This document shows, piece after piece, positions 16,212-24,196 of a stretch of 64,000 bases of DNA. This DNA comes from Flavobacterium lipolyticum (GTDB taxonomy: Bacteria > Bacteroidota > Bacteroidia > Flavobacteriales > Flavobacteriaceae), in NCBI RefSeq assembly GCF_020905335.1, contig NZ_JAJJMN010000001.1:372001-436000 (forward strand). The letters are read 5' to 3'. The position numbers were made by a program, and so were the translations under genes. Position 1 is the first letter of the stretch. Every line of letters starts with the position of its first letter. Under the pieces are notes generated by a model. The model searched no databases and was not told the origin of the DNA. It worked only from the letters and a program-made list of their open reading frames with translations.

Positions 16212-17372
16212 ATGATTATTAAAAACCATACTATAGAACTTAAAGATACCAGTACTTCAGAAATGGCAAGGTTCAGGCAAATCATGCTGAGTATTTGGCG
16301 CCAGCAGATTGAGGATGATAAAAATGAAATCGTCATGAATCAGTATATCAAACTAAATAACCTTACACAACCTTATGGCGATTCACTTATACTTGATCAG
16401 GTCGAGGATATACTTTTTGATCCTATTGTAAATGTAAATGGTCATTTTTATAATAAAGATGGAACTTTTGAGGGAAAAATAAATACTACGAAGAATAAAG
16501 GAAGTGTCAATGACGTGTACGTTTGCGACGGAAAAAGAAATGAAAAAGACACTTTTTTAAATGTAAGTAAATTAGACATAACACATGAAAATTTTTGCTA
16601 TATTGCCGGAGTAATAAAATCTGAGGATTCAAGTACTTTTGAAAGTGCCGCCGCAACCACTCAAGCAACTTTTAATGCTGTTAAATTTGAAAAAGGAGAA
16701 AAACTGACTATTGAAGAACAAGGCAAATTTGCAAAAAAACTTCTTTCTACAGGCTATTCAACAGCAAAATCGAAAGAATCATTAAAAGATACCGAAAATG
16801 ATAATCTTTGCAAAAATGCACGTAAAGGACTAATTCATGTTTTACAAGGGAAAAAAGATTACTCAGAAGGAGCTGTATTGTGGGACGGAATCGATTTTGC
16901 TGATCGAGGAGTAATAAGTGATAGACCACATCCTAAAACAGGTAATGAAGGAGGAATACACATTACAAAAGAATTATGGGTCAAATTTGTAAATAATAGT
17001 GAATATAAACCTGACAGCAACGGCGTATTAAAATTAAATAGACATACTACGCCTGAAGGTAGATTACATGACAAAACAAAAGAGGAAGTATTAGCAACTA
17101 TCCCTTTTAAAAAAAATAAAAGTGAAATCACACCTAAAAATGATTACTATGACATTTTCAATTTTCACCCAACAGAAGATACTATTTGGCAGAGTTCTAA
17201 TAAAAAGAAAGATATAGATTATTATGAATCATTAGGAACAGGTCGTAATAGCGGAAGAGTATTGCACAAAGCCACTGTAGTTTTAGGAAAACATATTTTT
17301 TGGAAATTTTATTATGACAGTCCTAATAATAAAGGATATTTATGGAAATATTATATGAATCATAAATTATGA
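16212..17372 (+). CDS. Chimeric tail-protein/toxin fusion, putative cell-wall hydrolase
   Basis: 386 residues. The first ~60 (MIIKNHTIELKDTSTSEMAR, FRQIMLSIWRQQIED) look like a small tail protein that would normally follow the chaperone. From about residue 75 the sequence changes to a typical Bacteroidota C-terminal effector module: VNGHFYNKDGTFEGKI, VNDVYVCDGK, then a domain (FCYIAGVIKSEDSSTFESAA; ARKGLIHVLQGKKDYSEGAV; WDGIDFADRG) that reminds me of SleB/CwlJ-like or other peptidoglycan hydrolases. No signal peptide. The stop overlaps the next lipoprotein by 4 bp. It stands where tape-measure and hub genes are expected. I infer an internal deletion that fused two genes, or a toxin with a dedicated tail-loading domain. 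Hydrolase identity is weak. Confidence 0.65.
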   Translation: MIIKNHTIELKDTSTSEMARFRQIMLSIWRQQIEDDKNEIVMNQYIKLNNLTQPYGDSLILDQVEDILFDPIVNVNGHFYNKDGTFEGKINTTKNKGSVNDVYVCDGKRNEKDTFLNVSKLDITHENFCYIAGVIKSEDSSTFESAAATTQATFNAVKFEKGEKLTIEEQGKFAKKLLSTGYSTAKSKESLKDTENDNLCKNARKGLIHVLQGKKDYSEGAVLWDGIDFADRGVISDRPHPKTGNEGGIHITKELWVKFVNNSEYKPDSNGVLKLNRHTTPEGRLHDKTKEEVLATIPFKKNKSEITPKNDYYDIFNFHPTEDTIWQSSNKKKDIDYYESLGTGRNSGRVLHKATVVLGKHIFWKFYYDSPNNKGYLWKYYMNHKL

Positions 17373-18088
17373 AACAATTATTTTACATTCTATTTATTTG
17401 CACTCTCGGATGTAATAAAACAACCACGAGAGAAGATTTAAACAAAAGCATACAGAAACCTATTGTATCGAAAAATTCAGAAAGCGATTCAATAATTAAT
17501 CCTGTTTTTAAATATGAAGATAATGGGAATATCATCAAAGCTGATACTTTCAAATTAAAAAATAGCTATACTTTAATAATTTATCCTACGAAAGATTCTG
17601 TAGAAAAATGCGGTGTTATAAACTATAGGATTATAAGTAAAAAAATTGACAAAAGTTTTTTGTTAAGTGATAACCTCAAAGAAAATTATATTCCTTATTT
17701 TAGGAATATTGATTTTCAAAATTATTTTGCCTTGCATAGTAATGGAGGAGGAACAAGCAATTTGTATTTCTGGTTGTACGATAAACAAACTGGTCTCGAA
17801 GTTTTGACAGATAGTAATTTTAAAATACAATTAGATTTTGATTTAAAAAATGAACTCATTTTGTATACAGATGAAGATAATGAATATAAAAAATTCATTT
17901 ATGATATAAAAACAAAAGTAAAGACATTCGTTGATATTCCTCAATCATTTACTGATAAACAAGAATGTACTCGCAATAATTATTTTGAAAAAACTTCATA
18001 CATAAAAAGAGTTACAGATAAATATTATTTTATAGCGTTTAGGGATTGTCCTTCTAAAATTGAGTTTAGAGTAAAGAGAGCCAAATAA
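17369..18088 (+). CDS. Lipoprotein, candidate immunity protein for the 16212 toxin
   Basis: 239 residues. Signal peptide with lipobox CTLGC (Cys15). The mature part is beta-rich (YEDNGNIIKADTFKLKNSYT; FALHSNGGGTSNLYFWLYD), with no family I recognise. The ATGA overlap with the preceding toxin gene and its envelope location are what one expects of an immunity protein against a periplasmic, wall-attacking effector. Function is inferred from arrangement only. Confidence 0.7.
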   Translation: MKQLFYILFICTLGCNKTTTREDLNKSIQKPIVSKNSESDSIINPVFKYEDNGNIIKADTFKLKNSYTLIIYPTKDSVEKCGVINYRIISKKIDKSFLLSDNLKENYIPYFRNIDFQNYFALHSNGGGTSNLYFWLYDKQTGLEVLTDSNFKIQLDFDLKNELILYTDEDNEYKKFIYDIKTKVKTFVDIPQSFTDKQECTRNNYFEKTSYIKRVTDKYYFIAFRDCPSKIEFRVKRAK

Positions 18089-18152
18089 TCTTAGTCTTTA
18101 AAACACAAAAAAATAAATTAATTAAAGACTAACGAACTTAACTGAAATTTAA

Positions 18153-18500
18153 GAATACTTTTCAAATAGTTTGGTCAAATTCATTAATCGGTTTGTATCA
18201 AAAGAAGCGGCGGATATCTTGTACAAAATCGGATTACCGAATCATAATACTTTTGGTGGCGGCTATGATTTTTTTTTTTGGAAATGTAGAATTATTAGAC
18301 CAAAAGTATTTAAAAATAGGTACAAGAAATACTTTTATCAATGAACCATTTGGATTATGCATTGAAATTGAAACTCAAAAAATAATCGAGAGGACAAATT
18401 ATAGCGATGGTATAAAAACCTACACTATTAATAAAAATCTAAAAACCAATCTTGAGTATTTATATATCTTCAGACGTTTTACTAACGAAGTAAGAACACA
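18153..18500 (+). pseudogene. Frameshifted SUKH (SMI1/KNR4)-like immunity remnant
   Basis: Reading one frame from 18153 gives EYFSNSLVKFINRFVSKEAA then DILYKIGLPNHNTFGGGYDFF. After a run of 12 T (about 18268-18279) the other frame carries on as FGNVELLDQKYLKIGTRNTF, GLCIEIETQKII and LKTNLEYLYIFRRFTNEV. The combined pattern (GLP-NT, then LKIG, GLCIEIETQKI, LEYLYIFRRF) is that of SUKH-family immunity proteins. The N-terminus is missing and the frame is broken, so it is dead. The apparent 140-residue frame 18193-18615 is an artefact of this break. The rest of 18089-18876 is the duplicated leader described separately. Confidence 0.5.
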
Positions 18501-18509
18501 CAAAATATT

Positions 18510-18571
18510 ACCGAAACTATTGATTTACAAAGCCATAACTTCACAAAACACACTATTACGGCGTGTTTTTT
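18510..18571 (+). promoter_or_regulatory. Shared-box element P3 (degenerate copy)
   Basis: ACCGAAACTATTG at 18510-18522, and 54 bp later TGTTTTTT (18564-18571) in place of a TAnnTTTG box. It lies in the duplicated leader and, with its poor -7 box, is probably a decaying copy of P4. Confidence 0.45.
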
Positions 18572-18804
18572 CGGTGTTCTTAAAAGCACTTACACCACCA
18601 AATTTATCTTTCTAAAAAGGAATATTTTCAGGATTTATTCAAGGCATTCTTTCAGCTTTAAATAAATTAAAAACCACAAATGCTCTTATCGCTTATCTAT
18701 TTCCGTGCTTGTTTTCAAACAGTCGGGAGAGTTTTTATTACCAAAACTTGAAATCATTACGACAAGCCACTATGGATCAAACCGCAAAAATTATACTTTT
18801 GTAA
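18510..18804 (+). repeat. Duplicated leader and start of the endolysin gene
   Basis: This stretch parallels 21647-21930. Shared in order: the ACYGAAACTAYTG box, GATTTACAAAG, CGGCGT, GATTTATT-AAG, GAG-TTTTTAT, AAA-TT-AAATCATTA and ATGGATCAAAC. At 18772 the copy of the endolysin start reads MDQTAKIILL and stops at 18804. So the 5' end of the endolysin unit was duplicated, and the immunity cargo at 18877-21495 lies between the copies. Confidence 0.65.
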
Positions 18805-18876
18805 GACATGCAAATGTTCCTTTAGAACAAACAAAAACAATGAATTTTCCCAGAAGAAGAATAAATACATAGATAT

Positions 18877-19299
18877 ATGAAAAAGATACTTATTGTAATC
18901 CTGCTTACATCGATTGGTTGTGGCAACAAACAAAAAGAATTGGAATATTTAATCTGTAAAGATTCTGTACAATATTGGAATTACGAATGGCCAAGAGATA
19001 GGGCTCAATATTATGGGTTTACGTTTAGCCTAAGTAAAAATGGAAAGCTAAAGAAGTACTCTTATGATAAAGTAAAAAATAGAAGAAGCGTTTTTTGGGA
19101 TATTCAAGATCCGGATATTAGTAAATGGAGTGTATCAAAAGACTCTGTTCTAACTGTTATGGGAGATAAGGATAAAATAATTAAATACACAGATGATACA
19201 ATTTATGTCATTGGTCTGCAAAATAAAACCAAAAGTTATTATGTGAGAGTAAAAGGAGATTTAAATATCTCTAAAGATGGCAACATCCCTAATTTGTAA
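18877..19299 (+). CDS. Small lipoprotein, putative immunity protein
   Basis: 140 residues with lipoprotein signal (LTSIGCGNKQKE, Cys about 15). The mature part has a lipocalin-like run of strands (YGFTFSLSKNGKLKKYSYDK; VFWDIQDPDISKWSVSKDS; VLTVMGDKDKI), the same plan as the lipoprotein at 19596. Small envelope-anchored barrel proteins of this sort are common as immunity proteins in Bacteroidota toxin cargo. No partner toxin is attached. Function inferred. Confidence 0.65.
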   Translation: MKKILIVILLTSIGCGNKQKELEYLICKDSVQYWNYEWPRDRAQYYGFTFSLSKNGKLKKYSYDKVKNRRSVFWDIQDPDISKWSVSKDSVLTVMGDKDKIIKYTDDTIYVIGLQNKTKSYYVRVKGDLNISKDGNIPNL

Positions 19300-19391
19300 A
19301 TTTAGTAACCAATCAGAAAATCCTTCCTATCAAGACAAAGCGCTGCGCATGCAAAGGTTTATCTAAAGCAATTTCAGCATAGTAGTTTAAA

Positions 19392-19586
19392 ATGACAAAT
19401 AAAGATTATTACGAAGGCCAAATGGCTAATTTTATTACATCCATTAACTATGCTTCAAGACAAAATGAAGCCCTAATTTTAGGAGGTTATTATATTAATT
19501 ATCGAAATTCAGGAGGAACTCAACTGTTTAATAATAAAGAATTACTTTTAATTCAAATAAGTGAGCCTTTAGATGGACTGCATTAA
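19392..19586 (+). CDS. Short fragment, likely toxin C-terminal remnant
   Basis: 64 residues (FITSINYASRQNEALILGGY, then YINYRNSGGTQLFNNKELLL), no signal peptide. It stops 9 bp before a lipoprotein gene, the position where a toxin tail would end. I read it as the surviving end of a lost effector that now has an ATG by chance; a small real protein cannot be excluded. Confidence 0.4.
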   Translation: MTNKDYYEGQMANFITSINYASRQNEALILGGYYINYRNSGGTQLFNNKELLLIQISEPLDGLH

Positions 19587-19595
19587 ATACCAACT

Positions 19596-19973
19596 ATGAC
19601 AAATAAAATTTTACTATTACCACTATTTTTTATTCTTATTTCGTGCAAAAATAGAGATGAACTAGGATTGACAAACCCTGTCAAAAAATGGGTATATTTC
19701 GACTCAGATAAAAAATTTGACAAAGACAGCATAAAGTTTCTCACCTATTTAAAGTTTGATGCCAACGGAAAATGTGTCAATTTATTCTTTAGTGGAAATC
19801 AGTATAATTCTTCTATGGATTGGAAGTTTACGAAAGATGATAGTATTCTGAAAATAAGCGATAAAAGGTTTTTAGTTCAAAAAATTTATAAAGACAGTAT
19901 CCTCATGAAAGACTTAAAATACAATAGACCAGTTAAAATGCTAAATTGGTCTATTGTATCAAAAGAATTATGA
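19596..19973 (+). CDS. Small lipoprotein, putative immunity protein
   Basis: 125 residues. Signal peptide with lipobox LISC (Cys about 17). It shares a plan with the lipoprotein at 18877 (SDKKFDKDSIKFLTYLKFDA; WKFTKDDSILKISDKRFLV), suggesting a distant paralogue. It follows the short fragment at 19392, consistent with a former toxin-immunity pair. Confidence 0.65.
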   Translation: MTNKILLLPLFFILISCKNRDELGLTNPVKKWVYFDSDKKFDKDSIKFLTYLKFDANGKCVNLFFSGNQYNSSMDWKFTKDDSILKISDKRFLVQKIYKDSILMKDLKYNRPVKMLNWSIVSKEL

Positions 19974-20241
19974 AATAACAAATAGATCACACTCACAACA
20001 TTTAAGTAAACTAAATGATACTGATAAATGAGTTGTAAGAAATAACATTATTATAAACTCTCAAAGATTTATTACTAAACTTACTGAAAAAGAAGGAGCA
20101 AATAGATTTTTTGATGATTTTGTACAAAAATTATAAATGCCTGTATCCCTATAACCTATTTACTCGTAATATTCATAGGGGTAAAAATCCAATAGAAGAT
20201 TTTGTAAACAATTTTTTTTAGAGTTTTATAGAACTATATAA
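19974..20241 (+). other. Spacer with toxin-tail scraps
   Basis: No intact gene. Short frames such as INSQRFITKLTEKEGANRFF followed by DDFVQKL and stop (about 20051-20135), and NIHRGKNPIEDFVNNFF, read like ends of larger proteins and precede the gene at 20242. They may be further effector remnants. Confidence 0.3.
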
Positions 20242-20760
20242 ATGAAACAAATAGGAATTAAAAACGAAATTTTTATAGCAATCGACGAAAAAATCTCTAA
20301 CAGATGGTTTTCAAAAATAGTATTTGTTATAAATGAACATGATTTTAAATATAATGAAGAAGAAAACCTTAGTTTTCTATGTGTAGATTTTGAAGTGTTT
20401 AAAATTGCTATTGATAACGATCCTAAAGTATTTAAAGATGATTATTTCTGGTCTATCAATAACGATGAATTAATTAAAAAATGGAATAACTACTTTAACA
20501 GCAAAACAGTTGAGGAAATGGAGGATCCGGAAATTGAATTATTTGATAAAAAGTTCAATACTGTTAAAATTCCATTCACCAGTAGGTTTTTCAATTTATG
20601 GGTTTTTATAGGATATTTAAAAGATGATATTTGGCACTGGAAAGTTTGGGAAACAATAAATCCCAAAGAGATATTAGACTTTAAAATTTCAGCGAAAAGT
20701 TTAAATGAACTTTTAATTCAAACGCCAAATTATCTTAGAGAAACTATCTTATTAGACTAA
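20242..20760 (+). CDS. Cytoplasmic protein, putative immunity protein
   Basis: 172 residues, acidic and aromatic-rich, no signal peptide (NEIFIAIDEKISNRWFSKIV; NEHDFKYNEEENLSFLCVDF; WVFIGYLKDDIWHWKVWETI). Size, composition and lack of any catalytic motif fit cytoplasmic immunity proteins, but I cannot name the family. It follows probable toxin-tail scraps. Confidence 0.6.
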   Translation: MKQIGIKNEIFIAIDEKISNRWFSKIVFVINEHDFKYNEEENLSFLCVDFEVFKIAIDNDPKVFKDDYFWSINNDELIKKWNNYFNSKTVEEMEDPEIELFDKKFNTVKIPFTSRFFNLWVFIGYLKDDIWHWKVWETINPKEILDFKISAKSLNELLIQTPNYLRETILLD

Positions 20761-20847
20761 ATGCTATTGTTTCCAAAATGTTGTTTCTCTATTTCAAAAA
20801 TTATTATTGCTTTATCCGTCCTAAATGTTAATCATAAAAAATCAATT

Positions 20848-21159
20848 ATGAATATCAAAGAACAAGTAATTCAAAACTTAAAAAATTGGTTAACAAAAAC
20901 AAAAGTCATATCATATGATGAGCGTATTCCTTTGAATTGCTGGGATAAAGAATTAAAAGATCTAAGAGACGGAACAGTAAAAGAAGTTTACATAGTATCA
21001 TTTAAAACAAAAAGTACTACTATAGAGTATAATGAAAAAGGCGAAGTAGTTTCTTTTTTCGAAGGAATGTACTGCTTTGCTTATTTTGATGCCGAAACTT
21101 TAGAGTTCCTTTATATAATGAAAAAAGCTGGATATATTGAGGTTGACGGCTCTTATTAA
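20848..21159 (+). CDS. Small cytoplasmic protein, putative immunity protein
   Basis: I use ATG 20848 (MNIKEQVIQNLKNWLTKTKV) rather than 20761, because the upstream 29 codons are low-complexity hydrophobic residues unlike a protein start and begin directly on the previous stop. The 103-residue product has an N-terminal helix then strands (VYIVSFKTKSTTIEYNEKGE; FAYFDAETLEFLYIMKKAGY). It resembles small immunity proteins of toxin loci. Family unknown. Confidence 0.55.
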   Translation: MNIKEQVIQNLKNWLTKTKVISYDERIPLNCWDKELKDLRDGTVKEVYIVSFKTKSTTIEYNEKGEVVSFFEGMYCFAYFDAETLEFLYIMKKAGYIEVDGSY

Positions 21160-21201
21160 GTAAAACCAATACATTTTTTAATTTCCCTCATTAATAAAAC
21201 A

Positions 21202-21495
21202 ATGAAAACCATAACAAAAGTTCTATTCTTTATCGGAGTTTTTCTTTTTCTCTTCAGCTATATTATTGATCCTTATAAAATCAATGAAGGAAATTATATT
21301 GTAATTGATGGAGATACTGTCGCATTCTTAAAAATGCTATACATAATTACATGCCTGCTTTTCGGATATTCATCTTATCTATTTCTTAGATTTTTTAGAA
21401 GTAGAGTTTATTTCATTTTTTCTCTTATTTTACTTATCATTAATCTAATATTTTTAGGGAAAATGTTTTTGTATTTTGATCCATTTTTAAACTAA
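21202..21495 (+). CDS. Small membrane protein, three TM segments
   Basis: 97 residues with hydrophobic segments at about 5-23, 42-62 and 68-92. No known motif. Its place at the end of the cargo region suggests a membrane immunity protein. The next 150 bases (21496-21646) hold nothing I can identify. Confidence 0.5.
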   Translation: MKTITKVLFFIGVFLFLFSYIIDPYKINEGNYIVIDGDTVAFLKMLYIITCLLFGYSSYLFLRFFRSRVYFIFSLILLIINLIFLGKMFLYFDPFLN

Positions 21496-21646
21496 AATTC
21501 TAAAAAAAGGTTGTTTATCTTCTCCAGACAATTCCATTTTCAATCTATTAAACATCCCTTTTTCCAAAGAAGAAAAACGGGTGTTATTTATCATTTATTT
21601 TCGTTTTTGTCTGCAAAATGACCCCCAAAAAAACACATAACACCCT

Positions 21647-21709
21647 ACTGAAACTACTGATTTACAAAGTAAAATCATTTTTAAAACAGGCTATTTCGGC
21701 GTATTTTTA
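21647..21709 (+). promoter_or_regulatory. Promoter P4 (endolysin) with shared upstream box
   Basis: ACTGAAACTACTG at 21647-21659 and TATTTTTA at 21702-21709, box-to-box 55 bp, within CGGCGTATTTTTACAGT, which is shared with P5. No clear TTG at -33, consistent with a promoter needing an activator. It would leave a leader of about 190 bases before the endolysin. Confidence 0.55.
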
Positions 21710-21905
21710 CAGTGCTGCTAAAGGCAATATACCATCAATAGCAACCTCCTTAAAAGGAACATCTCAGATTTATTGAAGACCTTTTTTCAACCTTGAATAA
21801 ATTTCAAAACAAATAATCTTATCGAATACTTAAAACCCTGATGTTTTCTAATAATCCAGAGGAGCTTTTTATGGTCTAAACTTAAAATCATTAATACCTA
21901 TAAAT

Positions 21906-22388
21906 ATGGATCAAACTACAAAAAAACACATTGATTTACTGCATCCTTCGGTCAGGGAAGAAGTGACCAAAATTATCGAAGAATGTGATCTGGCGCTGGA
22001 CGGAAGAGCAAAAGTCAGAATAACACAAGGACTCCGATCTTTTCAGGAACAGGAGGATCTTTATGCTTTTGGCCGCACCAAACCCGGAAAAAAAGTAACG
22101 AATGCCAAAGGAGGCCAATCCATTCACAATTATGGCTTTGCAGTCGACATCTGTTTAATTATAGATGGTAAAACAGCTTCCTGGGATACCGTAAAAGACT
22201 GGGACAACGACCAAATTTCGGACTGGCAGGAATGTGTCGAAATTTTTAAAAAGCACAACTGGAATTGGGGCGGAGACTGGAAAACTTTTAAAGACCTTCC
22301 ACACTTTGACAAAAAAGGATACAGCGATTGGAAGGTGCTTAGCAAATTAAAGCGCGACAGAAAAAACTATGTAATCTTATACAAATAA
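21906..22388 (+). CDS. M15-family peptidoglycan peptidase (endolysin)
   Basis: 160 residues. The SIHNYGFAVD motif with His74 and Asp81, and His133 in DLPHFD, are the zinc ligands of M15 (VanY/L-Ala-D-Glu type) peptidases; ITQGLRSFQEQEDLY is the typical upstream helix. No signal peptide, so it needs a holin, present at 29015. It would cut peptide stems of peptidoglycan for particle release. It starts its own transcription unit behind P4 and is followed within 5 bp by a lipoprotein. Confidence 0.9.
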   Translation: MDQTTKKHIDLLHPSVREEVTKIIEECDLALDGRAKVRITQGLRSFQEQEDLYAFGRTKPGKKVTNAKGGQSIHNYGFAVDICLIIDGKTASWDTVKDWDNDQISDWQECVEIFKKHNWNWGGDWKTFKDLPHFDKKGYSDWKVLSKLKRDRKNYVILYK

Positions 22389-22393
22389 CGCAG

Positions 22394-22864
22394 ATGAAAC
22401 CTTTCAAATTAAAACGTACAGCTCTCCTACTTGTTTTGGCTTTTACCATTACCTCCTGTACTTCCACAAAAACAGCTCCATTCGACCTTCATTCCTATCA
22501 AAAAACAATTGCAGTAAAAGCCGAAACTATTAAACTAATGGAGAAAGCTACTGCCCCATTTGCGGTTCATAAAATGGAAATAAACGCTTTATTGCTTGAC
22601 ATTGAAAAGTTGACTGAATATGAAAAAAATAAACTCCATAACGAAATCACTTTTTCGATGTGGAAAATCCTAAACGATAAAGACAAGAATCTTTTGGTCG
22701 GTTTTTTCAAAAGATGGGAAACAAAAGGAATTTTATCTCCCGCTTTTATACAAGAATCCGAAAAACAAGTTTTGCAAGCTCTCGATTTACTGATTCAATA
22801 CGAAGCCAAAAAAGATAAAGAGTCTAAAGATGCTCTTTTATATTTAATCAACAGCAATACCTGA
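22394..22864 (+). CDS. Spanin-like small lipoprotein
   Basis: 156 residues with lipoprotein signal (FTITSCTSTK, Cys about 22), then a mostly helical charged body (HKMEINALLLDIEKLTEYEK; ESEKQVLQALDLLIQYEAKK). It lies 5 bp after the endolysin, the place of lysis-cassette proteins, so an outer-membrane disruption role is plausible. No family recognised with certainty. Confidence 0.55.
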   Translation: MKPFKLKRTALLLVLAFTITSCTSTKTAPFDLHSYQKTIAVKAETIKLMEKATAPFAVHKMEINALLLDIEKLTEYEKNKLHNEITFSMWKILNDKDKNLLVGFFKRWETKGILSPAFIQESEKQVLQALDLLIQYEAKKDKESKDALLYLINSNT

Positions 22865-22868
22865 AACG

Positions 22869-23201
22869 ATGCATAACGATACATTATTTGACCAATTAAA
22901 AAGCAAACTGAAAATTATTATAACAGAAAGTTATAAAGATAACAAATTCGAACTGGAGAAAGATCTGAACACTTTTCTAGAAATCTCCAGAGAGAAAATG
23001 GAACGCTGGCTCTTTCTTTTCTCAACCGGAAATTTAACCGAAGAAGATTTAGAATGGCTGTTAAAAAGTCAATTCAATTTAATGGAATTTCAAGCACTTC
23101 AAGCAACCGGAATATCAAAAATAAAACTGAATGCTATTAAAAATAACATTCTAAAAATGATTTTCAAAGTACTCCTTGATATGGTTATCCCACAGGGTTA
23201 A
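22869..23201 (+). CDS. Small helical protein in the lysis cassette
   Basis: 110 residues, no signal, almost all helical (KSKLKIIITESYKDNKFELE; EDLEWLLKSQFNLMEFQALQ), ending KMIFKVLLDMVIPQG. It starts 4 bp after the lipoprotein and ends the endolysin operon. Function unknown; possibly a partner or regulator of lysis. Confidence 0.6.
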   Translation: MHNDTLFDQLKSKLKIIITESYKDNKFELEKDLNTFLEISREKMERWLFLFSTGNLTEEDLEWLLKSQFNLMEFQALQATGISKIKLNAIKNNILKMIFKVLLDMVIPQG

Positions 23202-23273
23202 ATTTTTGTGTTTCTTTAAAAAAAACAAACACAATTCATTACAAATCAACAACTTATAACCAACACCTAACTT

Positions 23274-23336
23274 ACTGAAACTACTGATTCATAAGCCTTA
23301 AAATCTTGGTAAAAGACAAATTCGGGCGTATTTTTA
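23274..23336 (+). promoter_or_regulatory. Promoter P5 (baseplate operon) with shared upstream box
   Basis: ACTGAAACTACTG at 23274-23286, TTG at 23306-23308, 20-bp spacer, TATTTTTA at 23329-23336; box-to-box 55 bp. It drives the gp25-like gene and those following. Confidence 0.6.
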
Positions 23337-23423
23337 CAGTATCAAATAAAAGGCATTTTTTGAGTATGGCGCGCAGATTCAAAAGGAGCTATTCATTAAC
23401 AAAAAAACAAATAGTAACGACAT

Positions 23424-23711
23424 ATGAGAGATTTTATCATAGAAGATGACTTGTTAATCACCAATGGAGATTTCTCCATTAAAAATGCAGATCAGCAAAA
23501 CATAGAACATCTATTGCTAAGTCAAAAAGGAAGTTATAAAGAGTTCCCTATTCTGGGAGTAGGAATAAAAAAATACATTAACAGCCCGGATGCAACCTCC
23601 AGGTTAAGACTGGAAAACGAAATAGACAAACAATTATCGTATGACAACTTTCACGTAAAAATACTAGATGTCAACGATTTAAAAAACATTAAAATCGATG
23701 GAAACTATTAA
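23424..23711 (+). CDS. gp25/W-like baseplate wedge protein
   Basis: 95 residues. DDLLITNGDFSIKNADQQNI and then HLLLSQKGSYKEFPILGVGI are the hallmark pattern of gp25-like and Mu gp46-like baseplate proteins (a strand pair followed by the I-LLLSxKGEF/Y-P-x-GxG segment). It overlaps the next gene by 14 bp and opens the baseplate operon. Confidence 0.75.
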   Translation: MRDFIIEDDLLITNGDFSIKNADQQNIEHLLLSQKGSYKEFPILGVGIKKYINSPDATSRLRLENEIDKQLSYDNFHVKILDVNDLKNIKIDGNY

Positions 23712-24000
23712 ACCACAAGAAAATCAAAACATTTTTGATGTCTCTTTACAAGAATACGGAAGTATTGAAAAAGTATTCGACCTTTTAGACGACAACGACA
23801 GATTTAACCTTACAGAAGACCTTTCTGTTTACAAAGATTTAAAAATAGGCCGTGAAGCTTTCAAAAAAGATATTGTAGAATATTACAATACCCGAAACTT
23901 AAAGCCTGCGACAGCTATTACAGAGGAAGAACAGTATTTACTGGATAATTTCTCCGGAATCGATTATATGATTATTGAAGACGATTTCATCATTTATTAG
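23698..24000 (+). CDS. Tail protein X-like (LysM-type) baseplate protein
   Basis: 100 residues. The opening (PQENQNIFDVSLQEYGSIEK, VFDLLDDN) has the LysM-like pattern of phage tail protein X / gp53-type peripheral baseplate proteins. The rest is acidic and of unknown fold. Translationally coupled to the gp25-like gene by overlap. Confidence 0.6.
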   Translation: METIKPQENQNIFDVSLQEYGSIEKVFDLLDDNDRFNLTEDLSVYKDLKIGREAFKKDIVEYYNTRNLKPATAITEEEQYLLDNFSGIDYMIIEDDFIIY

Positions 24001-24196
24001 TAACTTGTTTAGGCTATAATAACCTGAACAGCAGCACCAAAAGTTCAGCTTATCCAATAACAAGACTTATCTATTTCTCTTTTTGGAAGTCTCCAAAAAA
24101 ACTACTGCTCTGTAGTATTTACAAATAAACATAAACAATTAACTATAAGCATATTACACATGTCTTACAGGCTAAACTATTTCAAAAAATTAAAAT

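Noticed and set aside
18193-18615. A 140-residue open frame
   Set aside because: It starts on TTG in the wrong frame before the T-run and ends in the duplicated leader; the two-frame SUKH-like reading explains it better.
24095-24160. Sixth copy of the shared promoter box before the J-like gene
   Set aside because: Only AAACTACTG matches; the first ACTG is absent and no good -7 box lies 55 bp downstream.
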